Below, one piece after another: positions 33,581-46,700 of a stretch of DNA of 64,000 bases (the first letter of the stretch is position 1; each line of letters opens with the position of its first letter). This DNA is from Phytopythium helicoides. Taxonomy: Eukaryota; Oomycota; Peronosporomycetes; Pythiales; Pythiaceae. A program made the translations under genes and the position numbers. The notes beneath the pieces were generated by a model. It saw only the letters and a list, made by a program, of their open reading frames with translations, did no database searches and had not been told where the DNA came from. Location: assembly GCA_024867545.1 (NCBI GenBank), contig JANFNE010000005.1, positions 248,001-312,000 on the forward strand, read 5' to 3'.

Positions 33581-35918
33581 ATGCCGCCGAAGAAAGCAGG
33601 GGGCTCTCCCACCAAGAAGAGAGTCAAGGACGGGGCCAAGGCGTCGGCTCTTGGCGGGGATGCTGGAGGTGACGCTCGCGTTGGTGGTGTTGGAGCTGGC
33701 GGTTCTGGTGATGGCACGTTAGGCGGGTCTGGTCAGGACAGTGATGAACTGGACGCCTATCATGAGCCAGTAAGTGGATACACATAGCGAGCGATGGAGA
33801 ATCGCAAAGAGATAAGATTTACATTTGTGTTTGTGTTTGGAGCTAGATCAAGAAGATTGTGATTCCAGAGAACCAGCTCAAGCTGTCGGAGCAGGAGCTC
33901 AAGGAGGAGTTTTCACGAGTCCTCACAGCAAACGACCCAAACGTGCCGAACAACATTACCAAGTACAACTACAAAGAGCGATGCTACAAGATGGACCCTC
34001 CGGGACCTGGCGATCATCTCTATGTGCACTTATGTGCAGATGGAAGTATGCTACATAAAGAGTCAGAAGACGCTAAAACTCAAGCTGCGTTCGAGCAGAA
34101 GCTGGCAGAGGAAGCTAAAGAGGCTCGTGAGTTAGCGATTCGACAAGCCAAAGAGGAAGCAGAAGCAAAGGGCGAGAAGATCGACGAGGCATCATTTCAA
34201 TTCGAGTCGGGCAAAAACCAGTTCAACTATAGCGAACGCGCAGCCCAAACGTACACAAACCCGCTGCGGCAGCGGTCTGTTGAAACAGAGCCACCCCCAG
34301 TTGTGAGCTTCCGCGCGACTGTGACTCAATGGGAAATATACGACACATTCATGGAAGCATACGAGCAGCATCAACGGGAACAATTGCAGCTGCAAAAGGT
34401 CGCACAAAAGAAGGATAAAGACGAGAAAGGAGATACTGCTCCTGCTGGTGGGGGTGGATCAGGTGGTGCCGATGTGCTTGCTTCAACAACTGTTTCTAGT
34501 GGTGGTGGTGCTAGTGGTGCTAGTGGCGCCGGAGGGAAAGGAAAAGGAGACGACATGGTTCACTCTGCCGTCATGGGCAAGACGCTGCGGATCATGGAAC
34601 GTATGGTCAACCAGAATGCGGATGATGAGATCTTTCACGACTTCAAGTACTGGGAAGATGCTAGCGACCAGTTTCGTGAAGGTGAGGGTTCACTGCTTCC
34701 GCTCTGGCGCTTTTCGAGTGACCGCGCCAAGAAAAAACAGGTTACTGCGCTCTGCTGGAACTCGCGCTTTGGCGACCTGTTTGCAGTCGGATACGGGTCG
34801 TACGACTTTCTCAAGCAGGAAGTGGTGTCGTGTGCTGCTACACGCTTAAGAACGCAAGTCACCCAGAATTTACCTTCACAACCGAGTCGGGTGTGATGTG
34901 TCTCAATTTTCATCCTCAGCACCCGGCACTTCTTGCAGTTGGATGCTACGATGGAACAGTTGCCGTTTTTGACGTGCGCACTAAGGCTAACCGTCCAGTG
35001 TATATATCGACGATCAAGACGGGCAAGCATACCGATCCCGTGTGGCAAGTTAGCTGGCAAGATGAGGATCTTGCCAAGGAGCTCAATTTCTACTCCATAT
35101 CATCTGATGGACGTGTAGCCAACTGGGTCATGAGCAAGAACGAGTTGAAGATGGAGCCTGTAATGCAGCTTAAGCTTGTGGCAAGTGCAAAAGATGATCC
35201 TGAAGAGTCATCACTCGCAGGGCTTGCAGGAGGCTGCTGTTTTGACTTTAACAGCTTTAGTGAGCACCTCTTTGTTGTCGGCACTGAAGAGGGTAAACTT
35301 CACAAGTGCTCGAAAGCGTACTCTGGGCAGTACCTTGAGACTTATGCGGGTCACCACATGGCAGTGTATGCTGTCCGTTGGAATCCATTCCACGAGCGCG
35401 CCTTCCTATCCTGTAGCGCTGACTGGACCGTCAAGCTATGGGATCATGCTCTCCCCGATCCGGTCATGTCGTTTGACCTCGGAAATGCTGTTGGAGATGT
35501 TGCTTGGGCTCCGTACTCATCCACAGTCTTTGCCGCTGTGACGAGCGACGGCAAAGTTCATGTGTTTGACCTAGCTGAGAACAAGAACGAGCCACTATGC
35601 GAACAGAAGGTGGTCAAGCGCGCCAAGCTCACACATGTAGCATTTAACTCCCAAGACCCCATCATTCTCGTCGGCGACGATCGAGGTGGTGTCAATTCAC
35701 TCAAGCTGTCCCCAAACCTGCGCAAAATTGTTGGTTCCGATGAAGAAGTTCCAGCTAATGGCGTACCTCCCGCGGGTGGATCATCGGTCGGTGCAGCAGC
35801 TGCTGGCGCGGCAACACCGGCGCTCGCTGCTCTGCGGAATGTCAAGGCGCGATTTCAGAAGGAGTACGAGAAGATGGACAAGCTGCTCAACTCTAACGAT
35901 AACAAGGTGGAGCGGTAG
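33581..35918 (+). CDS. DNAI1: Axonemal outer-arm dynein intermediate chain 1 (DNAI1/IC78)
   Basis: This WD-repeat chain attaches the outer dynein arm to flagellar doublets, so the organism makes motile flagellated cells. Exon 1 (33581-33769) and exon 2 (33847-35918) give about 753 residues (human 699). Diagnostic stretches include NQFNYSERAAQTYTNPLRQR, VTQWEIYDTFMEAY, IMERMVNQNADDEIFHDFKY, GDLFAVGYGSYDFLKQ, GVMCLNFHPQHPALLAVGCY and VGDVAWAPYSSTVFAAVTSD, nearly identical to animal DNAI1. The C-terminus (FQKEYEKMDKLLNSNDNK) also aligns. One base is missing near 34818: KQ is followed in another frame by VVCCYTLKNASHPEF. A Gly/Ser linker lies around 34440-34550. It is tail-to-tail with the ankyrin gene. 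Confidence 0.95.
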
Positions 35919-36063
35919 AGCGAGACGAGTGATGGTAAGTGCACAAGTCATGTCATATCTAGTTGTTTTGTATTTCGTACACGAGTTTCTTTTACAAGTA
36001 GCTGCGAACGTGTTTTTCCTTGGCTTTCTACTCGTCCTCTGCGAGTCCTGTGGTGGCAATGCT

Positions 36064-36867
36064 TCAAAATGTTGAGTTGAAAGTGCGCTCTAGAATGGCT
36101 TCACATAGCTCAGCATCGCTCGACCTTTTCAGTGCGGCATGTTCTTTGGCTGCATCGAGAGGCGACCGTCCAAGATTATTTCTTGCTTGTACATTAAACC
36201 CTCGGTCAAGTAGCCATTGGCACATCCGGAACTGGCCATTTGCTGCAGCCTTGTGTAGCAGCGAGTCGCCCCTTCGATCTAGCACGTCCAAGTTCACGTG
36301 CATCCGTACGAGGTGCTCCAGGATCGGAAGATGACCACCTCGCGCTGCCCAATGCGCTGCTGTCCAACCAAGTCGCCCTCGAACGTCAAGACGGATGTTG
36401 CGTGCCAAGAGAAAATTGCATGCTCGTCGAAACGCAACAATCTCACCGTCGCGAGCGCTATCTAGCAGAGCATCAATATGCTCATCATCATCCCACTCAT
36501 CTAGCACGCTTGAGTTTGTGCAACTACCGGATGATCGGCAGCCTTCGCTCTGGCGAGGATTGTTCGTCTTGTCTAGGCTGCCAGGCACAAGCGATATCTC
36601 GATCATGTCCGAATAGTCATCTACAGAGCATTCGCCAAGAGGACTGGCCCGCTCATCGAGCTCCGGCCCAGATGATGATGTTGACGAGCTATTTCTTCTC
36701 GCATCCGTCTCGGACGAGCTTGATTCACGCCGAGTAACATGCAGTCGGCGCTCGCTGCCATTCTTCGGGCGACTCATCATAGCTGCTCGCGACTCCTTGG
36801 TATTGAGGCTGTGCCGATGCTTAATTCGTCTGTCACGAAACGTAGATACCGCAACATCGACTGTCAT
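36064..36867 (-). CDS. Ankyrin-repeat protein
   Basis: A single-exon gene of 267 residues. The first about 120 residues are Ser/Arg-rich and likely disordered, with an acidic patch (LDEWDDDEHIDALL). About 145 residues of ankyrin repeats follow: LGWTAAHWAARGGHLPILEH, RGDSLLHKAAANGQFRMCQW and NLGRSPLDAAKEHAALK, each with the ankyrin G-TALH-AA pattern. No catalytic or membrane region is present, so it is a binding scaffold whose partner is unknown. Its start is 239 bp downstream of the stop of the BLTP3-like gene, on the same strand. The frame is intact. Confidence 0.85.
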   Translation of the reverse strand: MTVDVAVSTFRDRRIKHRHSLNTKESRAAMMSRPKNGSERRLHVTRRESSSSETDARRNSSSTSSSGPELDERASPLGECSVDDYSDMIEISLVPGSLDKTNNPRQSEGCRSSGSCTNSSVLDEWDDDEHIDALLDSARDGEIVAFRRACNFLLARNIRLDVRGRLGWTAAHWAARGGHLPILEHLVRMHVNLDVLDRRGDSLLHKAAANGQFRMCQWLLDRGFNVQARNNLGRSPLDAAKEHAALKRSSDAELCEAILERTFNSTF

Positions 36868-37106
36868 TGAATCCTACTTAGAATGGATGATAGATGAGGT
36901 GAGATTGGTTGATGAGAAGAGAAGTGATTAGGACAGATCAACTTCTGAAATGACCAATTTGCGGACTTGGATTGCTTCGCGTTATTCTTGGATCAACTGA
37001 TGAGACGACGCTGCATGGGACCGTGATGGCAACTGTCCAGCAGAGCCCAACGCAGCATCTCGTGAGAAGAGAGCAGTATCCCACACTCGGAAGGTGACGC
37101 TACTTC

Positions 37107-40100
37107 TCATCTATCAGTTGGAAAGGTATCTCTTTCTTCTTTTCGCATATAGGTTCCCACGCGATGCTGCACCAGCGACTTCACAGCGTCGTACGTCAAT
37201 GTTTCGATGTTTCCTTCTCCATATGAGATAGGGTAGCGGCTCTCTTGACCTATTGAAACTTGCTGCATTGCTGAGTTTCCGGTTGACACTTCGCAGTCAA
37301 GTGCCATCCCGGTAACTGACTCTCGCTGCCGACGCCATGCAGCTTCCATAAGCGGGTTGGGTTCGGAAGCACATATTCGCAAGCGATCTCGTAGAGCTCG
37401 CCCTATAAATCTGCTTGTGGGTTGAGATGAGCACATACCCAGCTGCTGCAAACACAAAACGAATGCATCGATGTGGGTGACTTCGATGCAGCTGCCAAAC
37501 CAGGCTACCTCAACTGGCAGCAAGTGCTGCAGCTGGTCAGCATTTAGAGTTAGCTCAGGCCAAGACCCATCAGCGTCAAGGGTCACAGTGTCGGCCGATC
37601 TATTACTTTGAAAACAACTTTTCTCGGTCAAAACCAGTCGTAAAAGTTCACTCTCGGACTCATTAGCCAGAAGCGCAACTGTGAGAGGGAGAGGTAACAT
37701 AGAGCAACGAGTGAACTTATTCCCTACAGGTCGATCTCCCTTCGTAGTTTTACTTATTGCTCCTTTCAGCAATTCAAGTCTTGGTAACTCTGCCGTTACT
37801 GTTAGTGAAATGCATGTTCGTGGGGTAATACTTCTCGTTTCTGGGTCAATTGGTCTGGCGAAGAACAGCAGCGGGACTGTGTCACCGCTAGTGTCAACAC
37901 TCCCTTGAATCAAGTGTCCAACGAGATCAGTTGGGCAAAAGATCCCGCCAAAGCGGTCATGAAGTGCTACACGTGAGAGCTGGTGGCTGCTACAGCCTAC
38001 TTCATTTTCATCATCCACTTCGACGGGGGTAACAAAAAGTTCGTTGTATCGTCGAACAACTTCGCGGCATAAGTATCCTACCTTTTCTCGTGGATTGATT
38101 GGAACGCAAACCCGATGGTCTTCAACTTGCACTAGTATACGAACAACACCAGGTAAAGAAGAGAAAAGCGAGTCTGAAATTCCTACTGGGACATACTTGC
38201 GATCCTGCTCAGTCTGGTTTATAATGTCCTCACTAGTCTCAGTATGAGCTCCAATGCATTTGTATTGTGCTTCACTGAGTCCACCGATTTCATCACAGTC
38301 GTCGGCCACAGGATCACTTACTTTTGCTGATAGAGTGTCGGTTGGTACTTGACCATTATCAGTGGCTTCGAGAAATTTCGAGTCGTGGTGAAGACTTGAA
38401 ATTATTGAAGAGCTTAGCTCGTCTAGTTTGACGTTCACTTGCGAAGACGACGGGTTTGCGAGCTCGTTATGCTTGTCGCTGTAACTAAGCAAAGCAGCAC
38501 CAGTGCAGGCATTAGAAGAGTCGACCGAATCTCTACTCTGCGAGCTTTGAGTTTTATCAGCAAGATCACCACTCCTTATTTCCCCCGTTCCTCTTGGAGT
38601 CGTAATCCCTAGTGTCGAGGCGCTCATTTTGGCGATTCCTATTTTCGGAAGCATTACTAAACGGGCCGCAGTCTCAAGAGACTGGTTGGCGAGACCCACG
38701 ACCTCTGTCTCAAGTACTTGGTGTGTTGACCTCACAAATTTAAACCCATCGCGTAGAACACCAGCGGCACCTGCTACCATTTTCTTTGGGTTGACAAGGT
38801 CTTCGGCAACTGATAGCATTGCTGCTGTAGGTGACCTAACGCTGGCACTACTAGAGAAATGGACTGGTTGCTCCTTGAAGACAGGAATGACCGAGGGTTT
38901 TGCTTGTTTAAGATTTTGGACTTGGTCTACTGTTATTGGTTGAGAGCTATCTGTCGAGTGCTCATCAATAGTTACAACTTCTTGCTGCTTCTGCTCTTCA
39001 AACGTATGAGTCACCTCTTTAGCAGTAGGAATGATTGAGCCTTGCAGTCGACAAGACGTGTGGTCCACTGGCATTTCGCTCGTACTACCACGTGGTGAAC
39101 GATTAACAGTGTTTATTGTTCTAGAGGTTCCTCTATAATGTTGAGCTAAACGTTGAATTTTGCGCACAGCCGTATCGATGATTTTTTCTCTCTGTTTTGA
39201 TATCTCCGAAAGGCTCAATCTATCCATTCCAGTTGGATGCGGCTTCGGTGTCACACTATATATAAATTGCATTAGCGACGATGAATTTAGTAGACTTCTG
39301 AAGTCGATTGTACTCTGAGTGACCAGATGTCCGAGTTGGTTGTCGATGATAACAGCAATTTGCTTGAATAAACTCTTATTTTGAGGATTTTTGCTCGACA
39401 CCTCCTTTAGTGTGAATTCGATAGCGCGAACTTGGAGCACGCAAGTGAACAATGTGGATGCTAGGGCACCAAATGTTTGGTTGTTGCTGAGTTGAGAAAG
39501 TACCCGCTTTATCTCTCTGCTGAAATGCATCAAGTATTGATAATCAACCTGGCAACGAACTCGGTCAATCGAAGCGTGCACACCAGCCTGAGGGTGGCAG
39601 GAATAGCAAATTGTGGAGCCGTCAGAGAAGCTGGAGCGCATTTTTAACCCCTCAATTGTAAACAAGATTGGGGTACCAGCACTGGAAGGATGAACACCCG
39701 CTTGACATTTGAGAGTGCTGATGGATCCATGTTCAATGTCGACAAAACATCGCTCTGGAAACTTCACTTTGACTCCAATAAGCGGTAGTACCCAAAAACA
39801 ATTCGCTGCTGTCGTGTTCTGAAACGATGATTCTGCAACCTGTTTTGATGCAATTTTGGTATCTTGTCGAAGCGCCCAGCACCCGCAGTTTTGAATGGTG
39901 CACTCGAGCAGTTGAAATGCCAGGGGTAACAATGGCGCAAAAACTGCACCACTTTCAAACTCGGTTGACTCTGTAGTTAGGTGGATCCGCGACAACTTGG
40001 TAACGATTGTATTTTCTACGGAATAGCTTCCTCCGTTCATGTGCAGTAGCTGCTGAATATTGTGAAAGAGGTGGCCGTCCGCATAGAGTTCGAATTCTTC

Positions 40101-41753
40101 GAGTTGCAACACCGATCGCAGTTGAATGGGTATTGGAGTTTTTAACAAATTGGCTTCGGTCTCGGTTGTCTCGACTCGCGCTAGTTAACGAAGTTGAACT
40201 CGTTGAGTAGTTGCTCTTGCTGTGTGGAGATTTAGGGAGCAGTGCTTGCTTGTGCTTGATTCCTACTACAGTTGTGTACATCGATCACATCAAGTGGGAT
40301 TTTGTGATGGCAAGTGCCACATGTTATGGTTGCTGACAGCTCTTTCTCGTTCATGGAGTGATAGAGCTCGTTCACGATAAGTGCAAGGTCCCCTTCGAGC
40401 TTGCACTAGCAGATGCTTCACTTTCCATCGAATCAGGACACTGTTGTGGCTAGTGAATCCTTGCTTTACTTGAGCGCCCCAGGGGCAGGCGTAAACTGGA
40501 GCACAATCATCCCTCGGAATCTCACCACTACAGCATCTAAAGTCAATTGAAGCTCTCTGGAGCTATCGTGCCCAACAATGACATTCATTACGGCTTGCTG
40601 CGCTGACACGACGATACTTTGCCGCCCCAACCGTTCGGAAGTGAAAACCACAATGCCCTCGATAGACATTCGAATCGTGATTTGCCATGCAAAGCTCACG
40701 TGCACGGGCATACTGTCCCCGCCCAAGTTGTCCGCACTGTGATCGCGTGAACTAAGGGTTTTCTTTTCCGATTTTAGGTTTGGTTCGTTCGAGGCAGAGG
40801 TGTGAGTTGCCCACCTCCAGAGCAACCCCATGGATAAATAAAGCTTAGTGTAGTCGGCTGCCGAGTGCTCGAATCGAAGTGCGCCGAGATTGATATCTAC
40901 TACGCGAGAAAGGCATTCCACTGACTCTGTTGTAGAGTTCCGTCGTGCAAATAATGTGAGCCGAATAGACATGGCATTTTCGTGAAGAATTTTGATCGGA
41001 TCACTTGAGGCTGCCTCTTTGGTGTGTAGAAGCTGAAGGCTACATGTAAACGAGATGAATTTGAAGCGGGTGCGGACGAGGCCGTCGGGCGAGCGTTCGA
41101 CGCAGTTGCTGAGGTCTCGCATATCCTGCCACAGCGCATTCGTAGTCCGCGCTCGAAAATCGGAAATTTCAACATGCGCTTGCATTTTCTCGTTCTGAAT
41201 AAAGTACTTGACGTATAAGTTGTCCACCGAAAGTGATAAGCGCTCGGCTATCATTGTGGCGAAAGCATACATGCTGGCGATGGAGCCGAGCGGGTCCGGC
41301 TCATACCGAGCAGCCTCCATCCTCCTCTCCACTTCTCGTCTTTGCTCGTCGTCAATTTCGCTCGAATGCCGCACATCGATGAAAAGATCTCCCAGCTGCA
41401 GCACCAGTGGCTCCTGCATGAACTTGTCAGTCGCAGTCCATGACGGAACGCGAATCGTCAGCTCCGTGCAGAACGCGCGCGTCACCACCAGTGCCTCTGG
41501 CATGTGCAGCAGCGCAGCCACCTTGTCAGGCTTGAAGTCTGCATGCGTTTTGCAGTTGAGGCTGTCACTCTCCGCCCCTCAAAGAGTACCGATTGGGTTA
41601 GCGCCACTTACTGACTTTGGAGAGCGAGAGCTGCAGACGGCCGAAGCTGCGGGCGCCGAAGTCGCGCGGGAGCTGCTCGTCCTTGAAGCCCTCAAGCCAG
41701 TGGCGCAGTTGGCGCCGCACGTACTCCTTCATGAGGCTCGCATTGGCCGCCAT
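37107..41753 (-). CDS. BLTP3/UHRF1BP1-like chorein-domain bridge lipid-transfer protein
   Basis: Family members are rod-shaped VPS13-like proteins that move lipids at membrane contacts, here probably on endosomes. Exons 41753-41612, 41538-about 40470, 40405-40270 and 40180-37107 give about 1,470 residues, very close to human UHRF1BP1L (1,464). The N-terminus is a chorein domain (LMKEYVRRQLRHWLEGF; EALVVTRAFCTELTIRVPSW; ARYEPDPLGSIASMYAFATM). Exon 3 encodes ALIVNELYHSMNEKE and a possible zinc site (CGTCHHKIPLDVIDVHNC). The C-terminal third is unlike animal BLTP3 and includes a ubiquitin-fold-like strand pattern (VRILVQVEDHRVCVP). Exon 2 and exon 3 disagree by one base of phase, so one indel or a misplaced border remains. 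Assignment rests on the N-terminus and length. Confidence 0.72.
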
Positions 41754-42081
41754 GCTGGAGCCTTGGTGGTGGCGGCGATTACGATCTTGAAAAGTCGCAG
41801 GGATCTGCTCCTCTTTTCGGCCAATGAAAGTGTCTGGTTGGTGGATTCTGGACGCCTTTGCAGCCAATCGATGGTGGCTTCTATTTTTCAAGCGGGGATG
41901 TCTCTGCCGAACCCATTTCTCGCCCAATCCGCTTCTTCCGTCTCTCCCTCGGTCCCTCCGATTGGTCAAAAGCCCTGGATCCATTCAAGATCGCGCCCCC
42001 CATACTGGGCGCCATACGAATCGAGCAGCTACGCCACCTGCCGCCGCGGTATGTGCCATTGCTTCAGTTCCGCTCGAGCCC
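41754..42081. promoter_or_regulatory. Divergent promoter region with four CCAAT-type boxes
   Basis: Between the BLTP3-like and PX-protein starts lie CCAAT at 41821-41825, 41864-41868 and 41924-41928, and ATTGG at 41961-41965. The last sits in ATTGGTCAAAAGCCCT, closely similar to TTGGTCAAAAACCCT near 63460-63476, which lies before another gene. No coding signal is seen. Confidence 0.55.
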
Positions 42082-43610
42082 ATGGAGCCCGTCCCGTCGC
42101 CGCCGCCCGCCAGCTCCGCAGGCAGCGCGACCGAGCAGCTGCTGCTGCTGGCCGTGGACGCCGCCTGCATGTTGCTGGGGCTCGTCTACAGCGCGCGTGT
42201 GCTGGCGCCCAAGCCCATGACCTACCTGTCCGAGATCGCCTTTCCCGCCGACGTACGTCGCGCGTGCCGTTGAGGAAGGCGCGGCTAGAGGACTAACGAG
42301 CGCGGTGGTGGAGCAGTTCTGTGTCAAGTTGGCGGCCTGCGCGCTGCTGTTCTCGCTCCACACGCTCGAGTGGGGATACGAGCAGATGCACAGTTCGTGG
42401 TACTTGCTGGCGCAGCCCAGCGGCGACCTGCAGCGCGCCGTACTGCTGCTAATGGAGACGCTCGTATGGGTACGGACGCTTGATGGACCGTAACGAGCTG
42501 TTGGCGCTGGAGCTGACGCGCTTGGTGGCAGGGCATGGCGTCCATCGTGCTGTGGATGGAGTACCGCCGCGGGATGACGCCGTCCATCTTCCTCCGCGCG
42601 CTGTGGGTGCTCAAGTGGGGTATCGCGACCTACTTCCTCGTGGCACACCAGCAGACGTGGCTGGCGTTCACCCGCCCTACGCGCGACGTGCTGAGCACCT
42701 CGGCGTGGTCTCCTGCCGAGGTCTTTGGCGGCTTCTGCTACGCCGCCTCTGGGCTGCTGACGATTATGTGCTTCGGCGCATCAACACCCATCTCCCCAGA
42801 GTTCATCAGCTTCCCACCGGCCATCAACACTCCGTCTGCGTATCTGGCGTCAACGCACCGCCGCCCACCCGTATCCCAGTACGGGTCCTTCCAGGACTAC
42901 GTTTATGTGAGCATATCGAGAGCGTCGTTGCTTCGCTTGAGGAGAGCATAAATGCTGACCAAATGCGTGGATTTGACAGATCAACTGGGCCGGGGCACAG
43001 CCGCCGCCTTCTCCTATTATTCCAGATACGATGCCACCCAAGGACGACGATGAAACTAGTGATGGTCAGCGCTCAACGCTCACCAGCATCTACACCATCG
43101 AAGTGTCGATCCCGACCTCGACAACATCCATCTGGGGCCAGAATCGGTTTGTATCATTCAAGATCATAGTCCAGACGGACGATGATGTGTGGACAGTGCG
43201 CCGTCATTACAGTGACTTTGCTGCGCTTCATGAGCAGGTATGATCGATTGCATCGGGTTTCGTTTGCATTCCTCTCATCACGTGTTGTCCGGAATGCAGC
43301 TTCCTGAGGAGGTGCAAGTGGACTGCACCCTTCCAAATGACGAGAGTAATGAGGACAAGTTCATGTCGTGGCGACACCGCCCACGTCCGTTGAAGGTCCT
43401 ACTCGAAACCTACTTGCGGCAAGTAGTTAACCATCCAAGGCTTGAGCCATATCGCTGCCTTGGTCTTTGCGACTTCTTGGAGATGGTGCGTGGGGTAATC
43501 CTTGATTTACACGATCCAACTTGAAACTGACAATCTTCATGGTGAAGGAGTACATGCAGGACCCATACCCTGGATCCTACCGCTCAGCGTCTCGAGCCCA
43601 CGTAGCGTGA
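42082..43610 (+). CDS. Polytopic membrane protein with C-terminal PX domain
   Basis: Six exons join perfectly in phase: 42082-42252, 42317-42469, 42532-42906, 42980-43237, 43300-43485 and 43548-43610, giving 401 residues. The first about 240 residues contain about five hydrophobic segments (EQLLLLAVDAACMLLGLVYS; CVKLAACALLFSLHTLEWGY; AVLLLMETLVW; ALWVLKWGIATYFLV; GGFCYAASGLLTIMCFG). The pattern SIVLWMEYRRGMTPSIFLRA resembles the TMD0 bundle of ABCC transporters, but no ABC core follows. The C-terminal part is a PX domain: YTIEVSIPTSTTSIWG, FVSFKIIVQTDDDVWTVRRH, YSDFAALHEQ, and PRPLKVLLETYLRQVVNHPR. The RRHYSDF motif is the phosphoinositide-binding signature. It probably sits in an endosomal or vacuolar membrane. 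I know no animal or fungal protein with this order. Confidence 0.8.
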
Positions 43611-43771
43611 TCGCATCAAGCATCCCGAATGACGCGTAATTTATCGTTAGCCATCCATCAGAGGCAGGCAGAAACTCCAAACGTTGGACATCAATAACTC
43701 AACATGATTGACATCAAAACAGCGTTTCTTATCAGGCCAGTGGCAAGTCTTCCCTATCACCCTTTCATTTT

Positions 43772-46700
43772 CTAACGACTAGATATCGAGGCGTACGCGA
43801 CTTCGCAAGAGTTCACTTTCTGGGCAAATCGTAGAGAGTTCAACGTCTCATCGCGGTTCTCACCGTGAGGTGACAAGTTGCAAATCATGAGAGTCTTGCA
43901 GTCACCTCCCAGGGACGGGCTGAGAAGGTGCGTCAGCTTGGAATCGCGAAATGGAATGTGACGAGACTGCACAGGTAAAACAAGACGAGTTTCGTCAGCA
44001 AAGACTGAACGAGTTCACAACAAGCAGCGTCACAAACCTTTCTTGCAATCGCGCTAACAACATTGCCTAGTGAAGAAAGACTCTTGTTGATGGCCATCGC
44101 TTCTTTCATCAGCTCTGGGTCGGCATCACTCCCGGATTTTGAGAGACGCTCAGAACCCTGAATCGTGTTTTTTGTCAGATAACATTCACCGCCACAATCA
44201 ACCACAATCAGGTACGGAAACTCACAGCCAAATCGACCAAATTCACGACTCCTATACGAGTCTCTCTTGTGAGACTGTTGGTACCGCTCAACCTGTTGAA
44301 AATCCTCAGCTATTAGCCAACCAATCAATCATAAGCACAAAATAAACACCACAACCTACCTGAATGTGATGACGCAGTGACTGCGAGAGGACTGATCGTT
44401 CATGTTTGTGGCTTTGGTTGACCGCCTCGAAAGAGCTCTCTGAAGCAGACTCCAGGCCTCTTGCTCATTCGAAATTTCATGGCTGACAGAATTTGTCACG
44501 ACGGGTTTCCCGTTTGAGCCCATACGAAGATCAACCTTATCCGTGCTCTGCATGGCGAAAGAAAAAGCTCAATGAAGTTAGTCATTTCCTAAACATCAGA
44601 ATTTCTCAAGAATCGTACCCCGCTTGGAGCCAGCAAGTCGCGAAGAGATTCGTTGTAGATTTCTATCATTTCGAGCGTTGCTGTGAACTCCCAGCCACTC
44701 AGATGAAGATCCATCATTTTGTCAAAAATATGGGCAATAGTGCGGCCAACAATTCCCATATGCGGTGATTGATCGACTGACACGGCAAGGGTACAATCGT
44801 CAGGGCCCTGCATCGTGTAGGTTTTTCCCGACCTATAAAGGCATTCGTGTCAGCTTCAAGTGCAATTAAAGCTGCGATGGCACAATGTTGCAACTCACCC
44901 GGTTTGGCCGTATGCAAATATGCAGACATTGTAGCCATCAAGTGCCGACTGAACTAGCGCCGAAACTTCAAGAAATAGCTCTTCTTGCGTTGAGCTTCCA
45001 TCAAACACCATATCGAAGTTGAAGTTGTACTTCTTGATCGTGTCTTTGCTAGTGTTCTGTCCGTATCCGGTGTGAGAAGTTGGACTTGCATGTAGCTCGA
45101 TCTGGCGCCGCTCCCGCTTGTAATCGGGAAACGCAAACACTGAGCTCTGAATAAAATCAAAAGCGGTGTTTTCAGGACAGAGCGCTTACGAATGAACAAC
45201 TCATGTACCCATCTACCTGGTCGTAATCCGCTCGAAGGCGTTCGTGCCGCAGTGTTGGCCGCACACGGCAGAACACTCGAATGTTTCCCTTCAACTCCAT
45301 CACCTAAAATAGCGATATAGTGAGTGTAATTACACAACAGGGAATAGTGTTTGAAGACTTACTTGATTGTGAAGACTTCGACGAACAATCTCTGCATCCA
45401 GCAGATGCAACTCAAACTTGTTGATCTCCTTCTTGTGCTTCAACTGCTCACTGAACAAGTCGGTTTCTCTTGAAGCGACGTCCTTCTGAAGACTCCGGAC
45501 TTGAAACTCCGAGCGCTCCAGCTTCTGCTTTATCTCCAATAACTCCAGCTCCAAAGAGTCGATCTTTCTGTCCTTTGCGTAGACGCCATCCATCTGGACC
45601 TCCATTTGCTGGATTTGAGTTTGAAGACGTGTATTAAGCGATTCAGCTTGCTCCAGAGCTTTTTGGCTCGCCTGCTCGCGTGACTCGGAATCCAATTTTG
45701 ACTCAGTCAGCTTGCGCTGGAGAGCTTCGTTTTCAGCTCGCAATCGCTCACATTCAGCTGTAAGAGACAATGAATGCTTGATATCGTTTGCTGCTGCTTT
45801 CTTGAGCTCCTTCTTTTCTTCCTCCCACTGGGACTGTATGGCGTTGAGCTGTTCTTCAGCCCCTTCAAGGCCATCTTCGAGAGCTGCCCTCTTTGCCTCA
45901 CTGCTGTGGAAGTGGCGCTCAAGTTCCACAACCTTACTAGTGAGAGCTTCGATTTCGCGTTTCGCGTCATTTTTCTCCCGCTGTGCTGCCTCCAAGCTCA
46001 TCTCTAGGGCGGTATAGTCAGTCATGGAGACGGTGGAACTGTCAACGACACTAGATGCCTTCGAGTCAGGGTTGGTGCCCGAGGTCTTGAGCTCACTGAA
46101 AGGGAAGGCGCATTCGTCTTTGAGCTGCTCGATCACCGAGTCTCGGTCTTTGAGTTGCCGAACTAACATAGCGACTTCGCGGCAAAGCGCTTGTACCCGC
46201 TTCTCCTGGCGATGCTCCGATGAATCAAAAGAATGCTGTCAAGGTCAAGACGCCAACGCGTTAGCCTCACTCTATCGTCTTAGAAGATTGATGCATATAT
46301 CAACGAACCGCGGAATCGGACATGGTGTCAATGATGGTGGCCTGGGTTGACACTTTACTCCGCAGCAGCTCGATCTCCTCGTTCTTGAAGCTGCGAATGT
46401 CCTCCAGCTTGAGCACTTGCTTGGCGAGCGCCACCGTGTAGTCATACAGATCCGTGTATCGCTGGTCATGCAGCACTCCTCATGAGACAGCTGTTCTCCG
46501 CACTAAGCAATATAAATGCAGTGCCTACCAGCTTGTACAGGAAGGCCTTCTCCTTGGCCGACTTGGCGCGCATGGCGCGCTCCTCTTCCTCGACGTCCCT
46601 GTCTAGGAACTCCATGACGGCGTCGACGGGCGACGGCTCGGAGCTGGCAAATGATGCGTCGAGACCTGTCGAGAGCTCGAGCCCGGCGCTGCTCGCCGAG

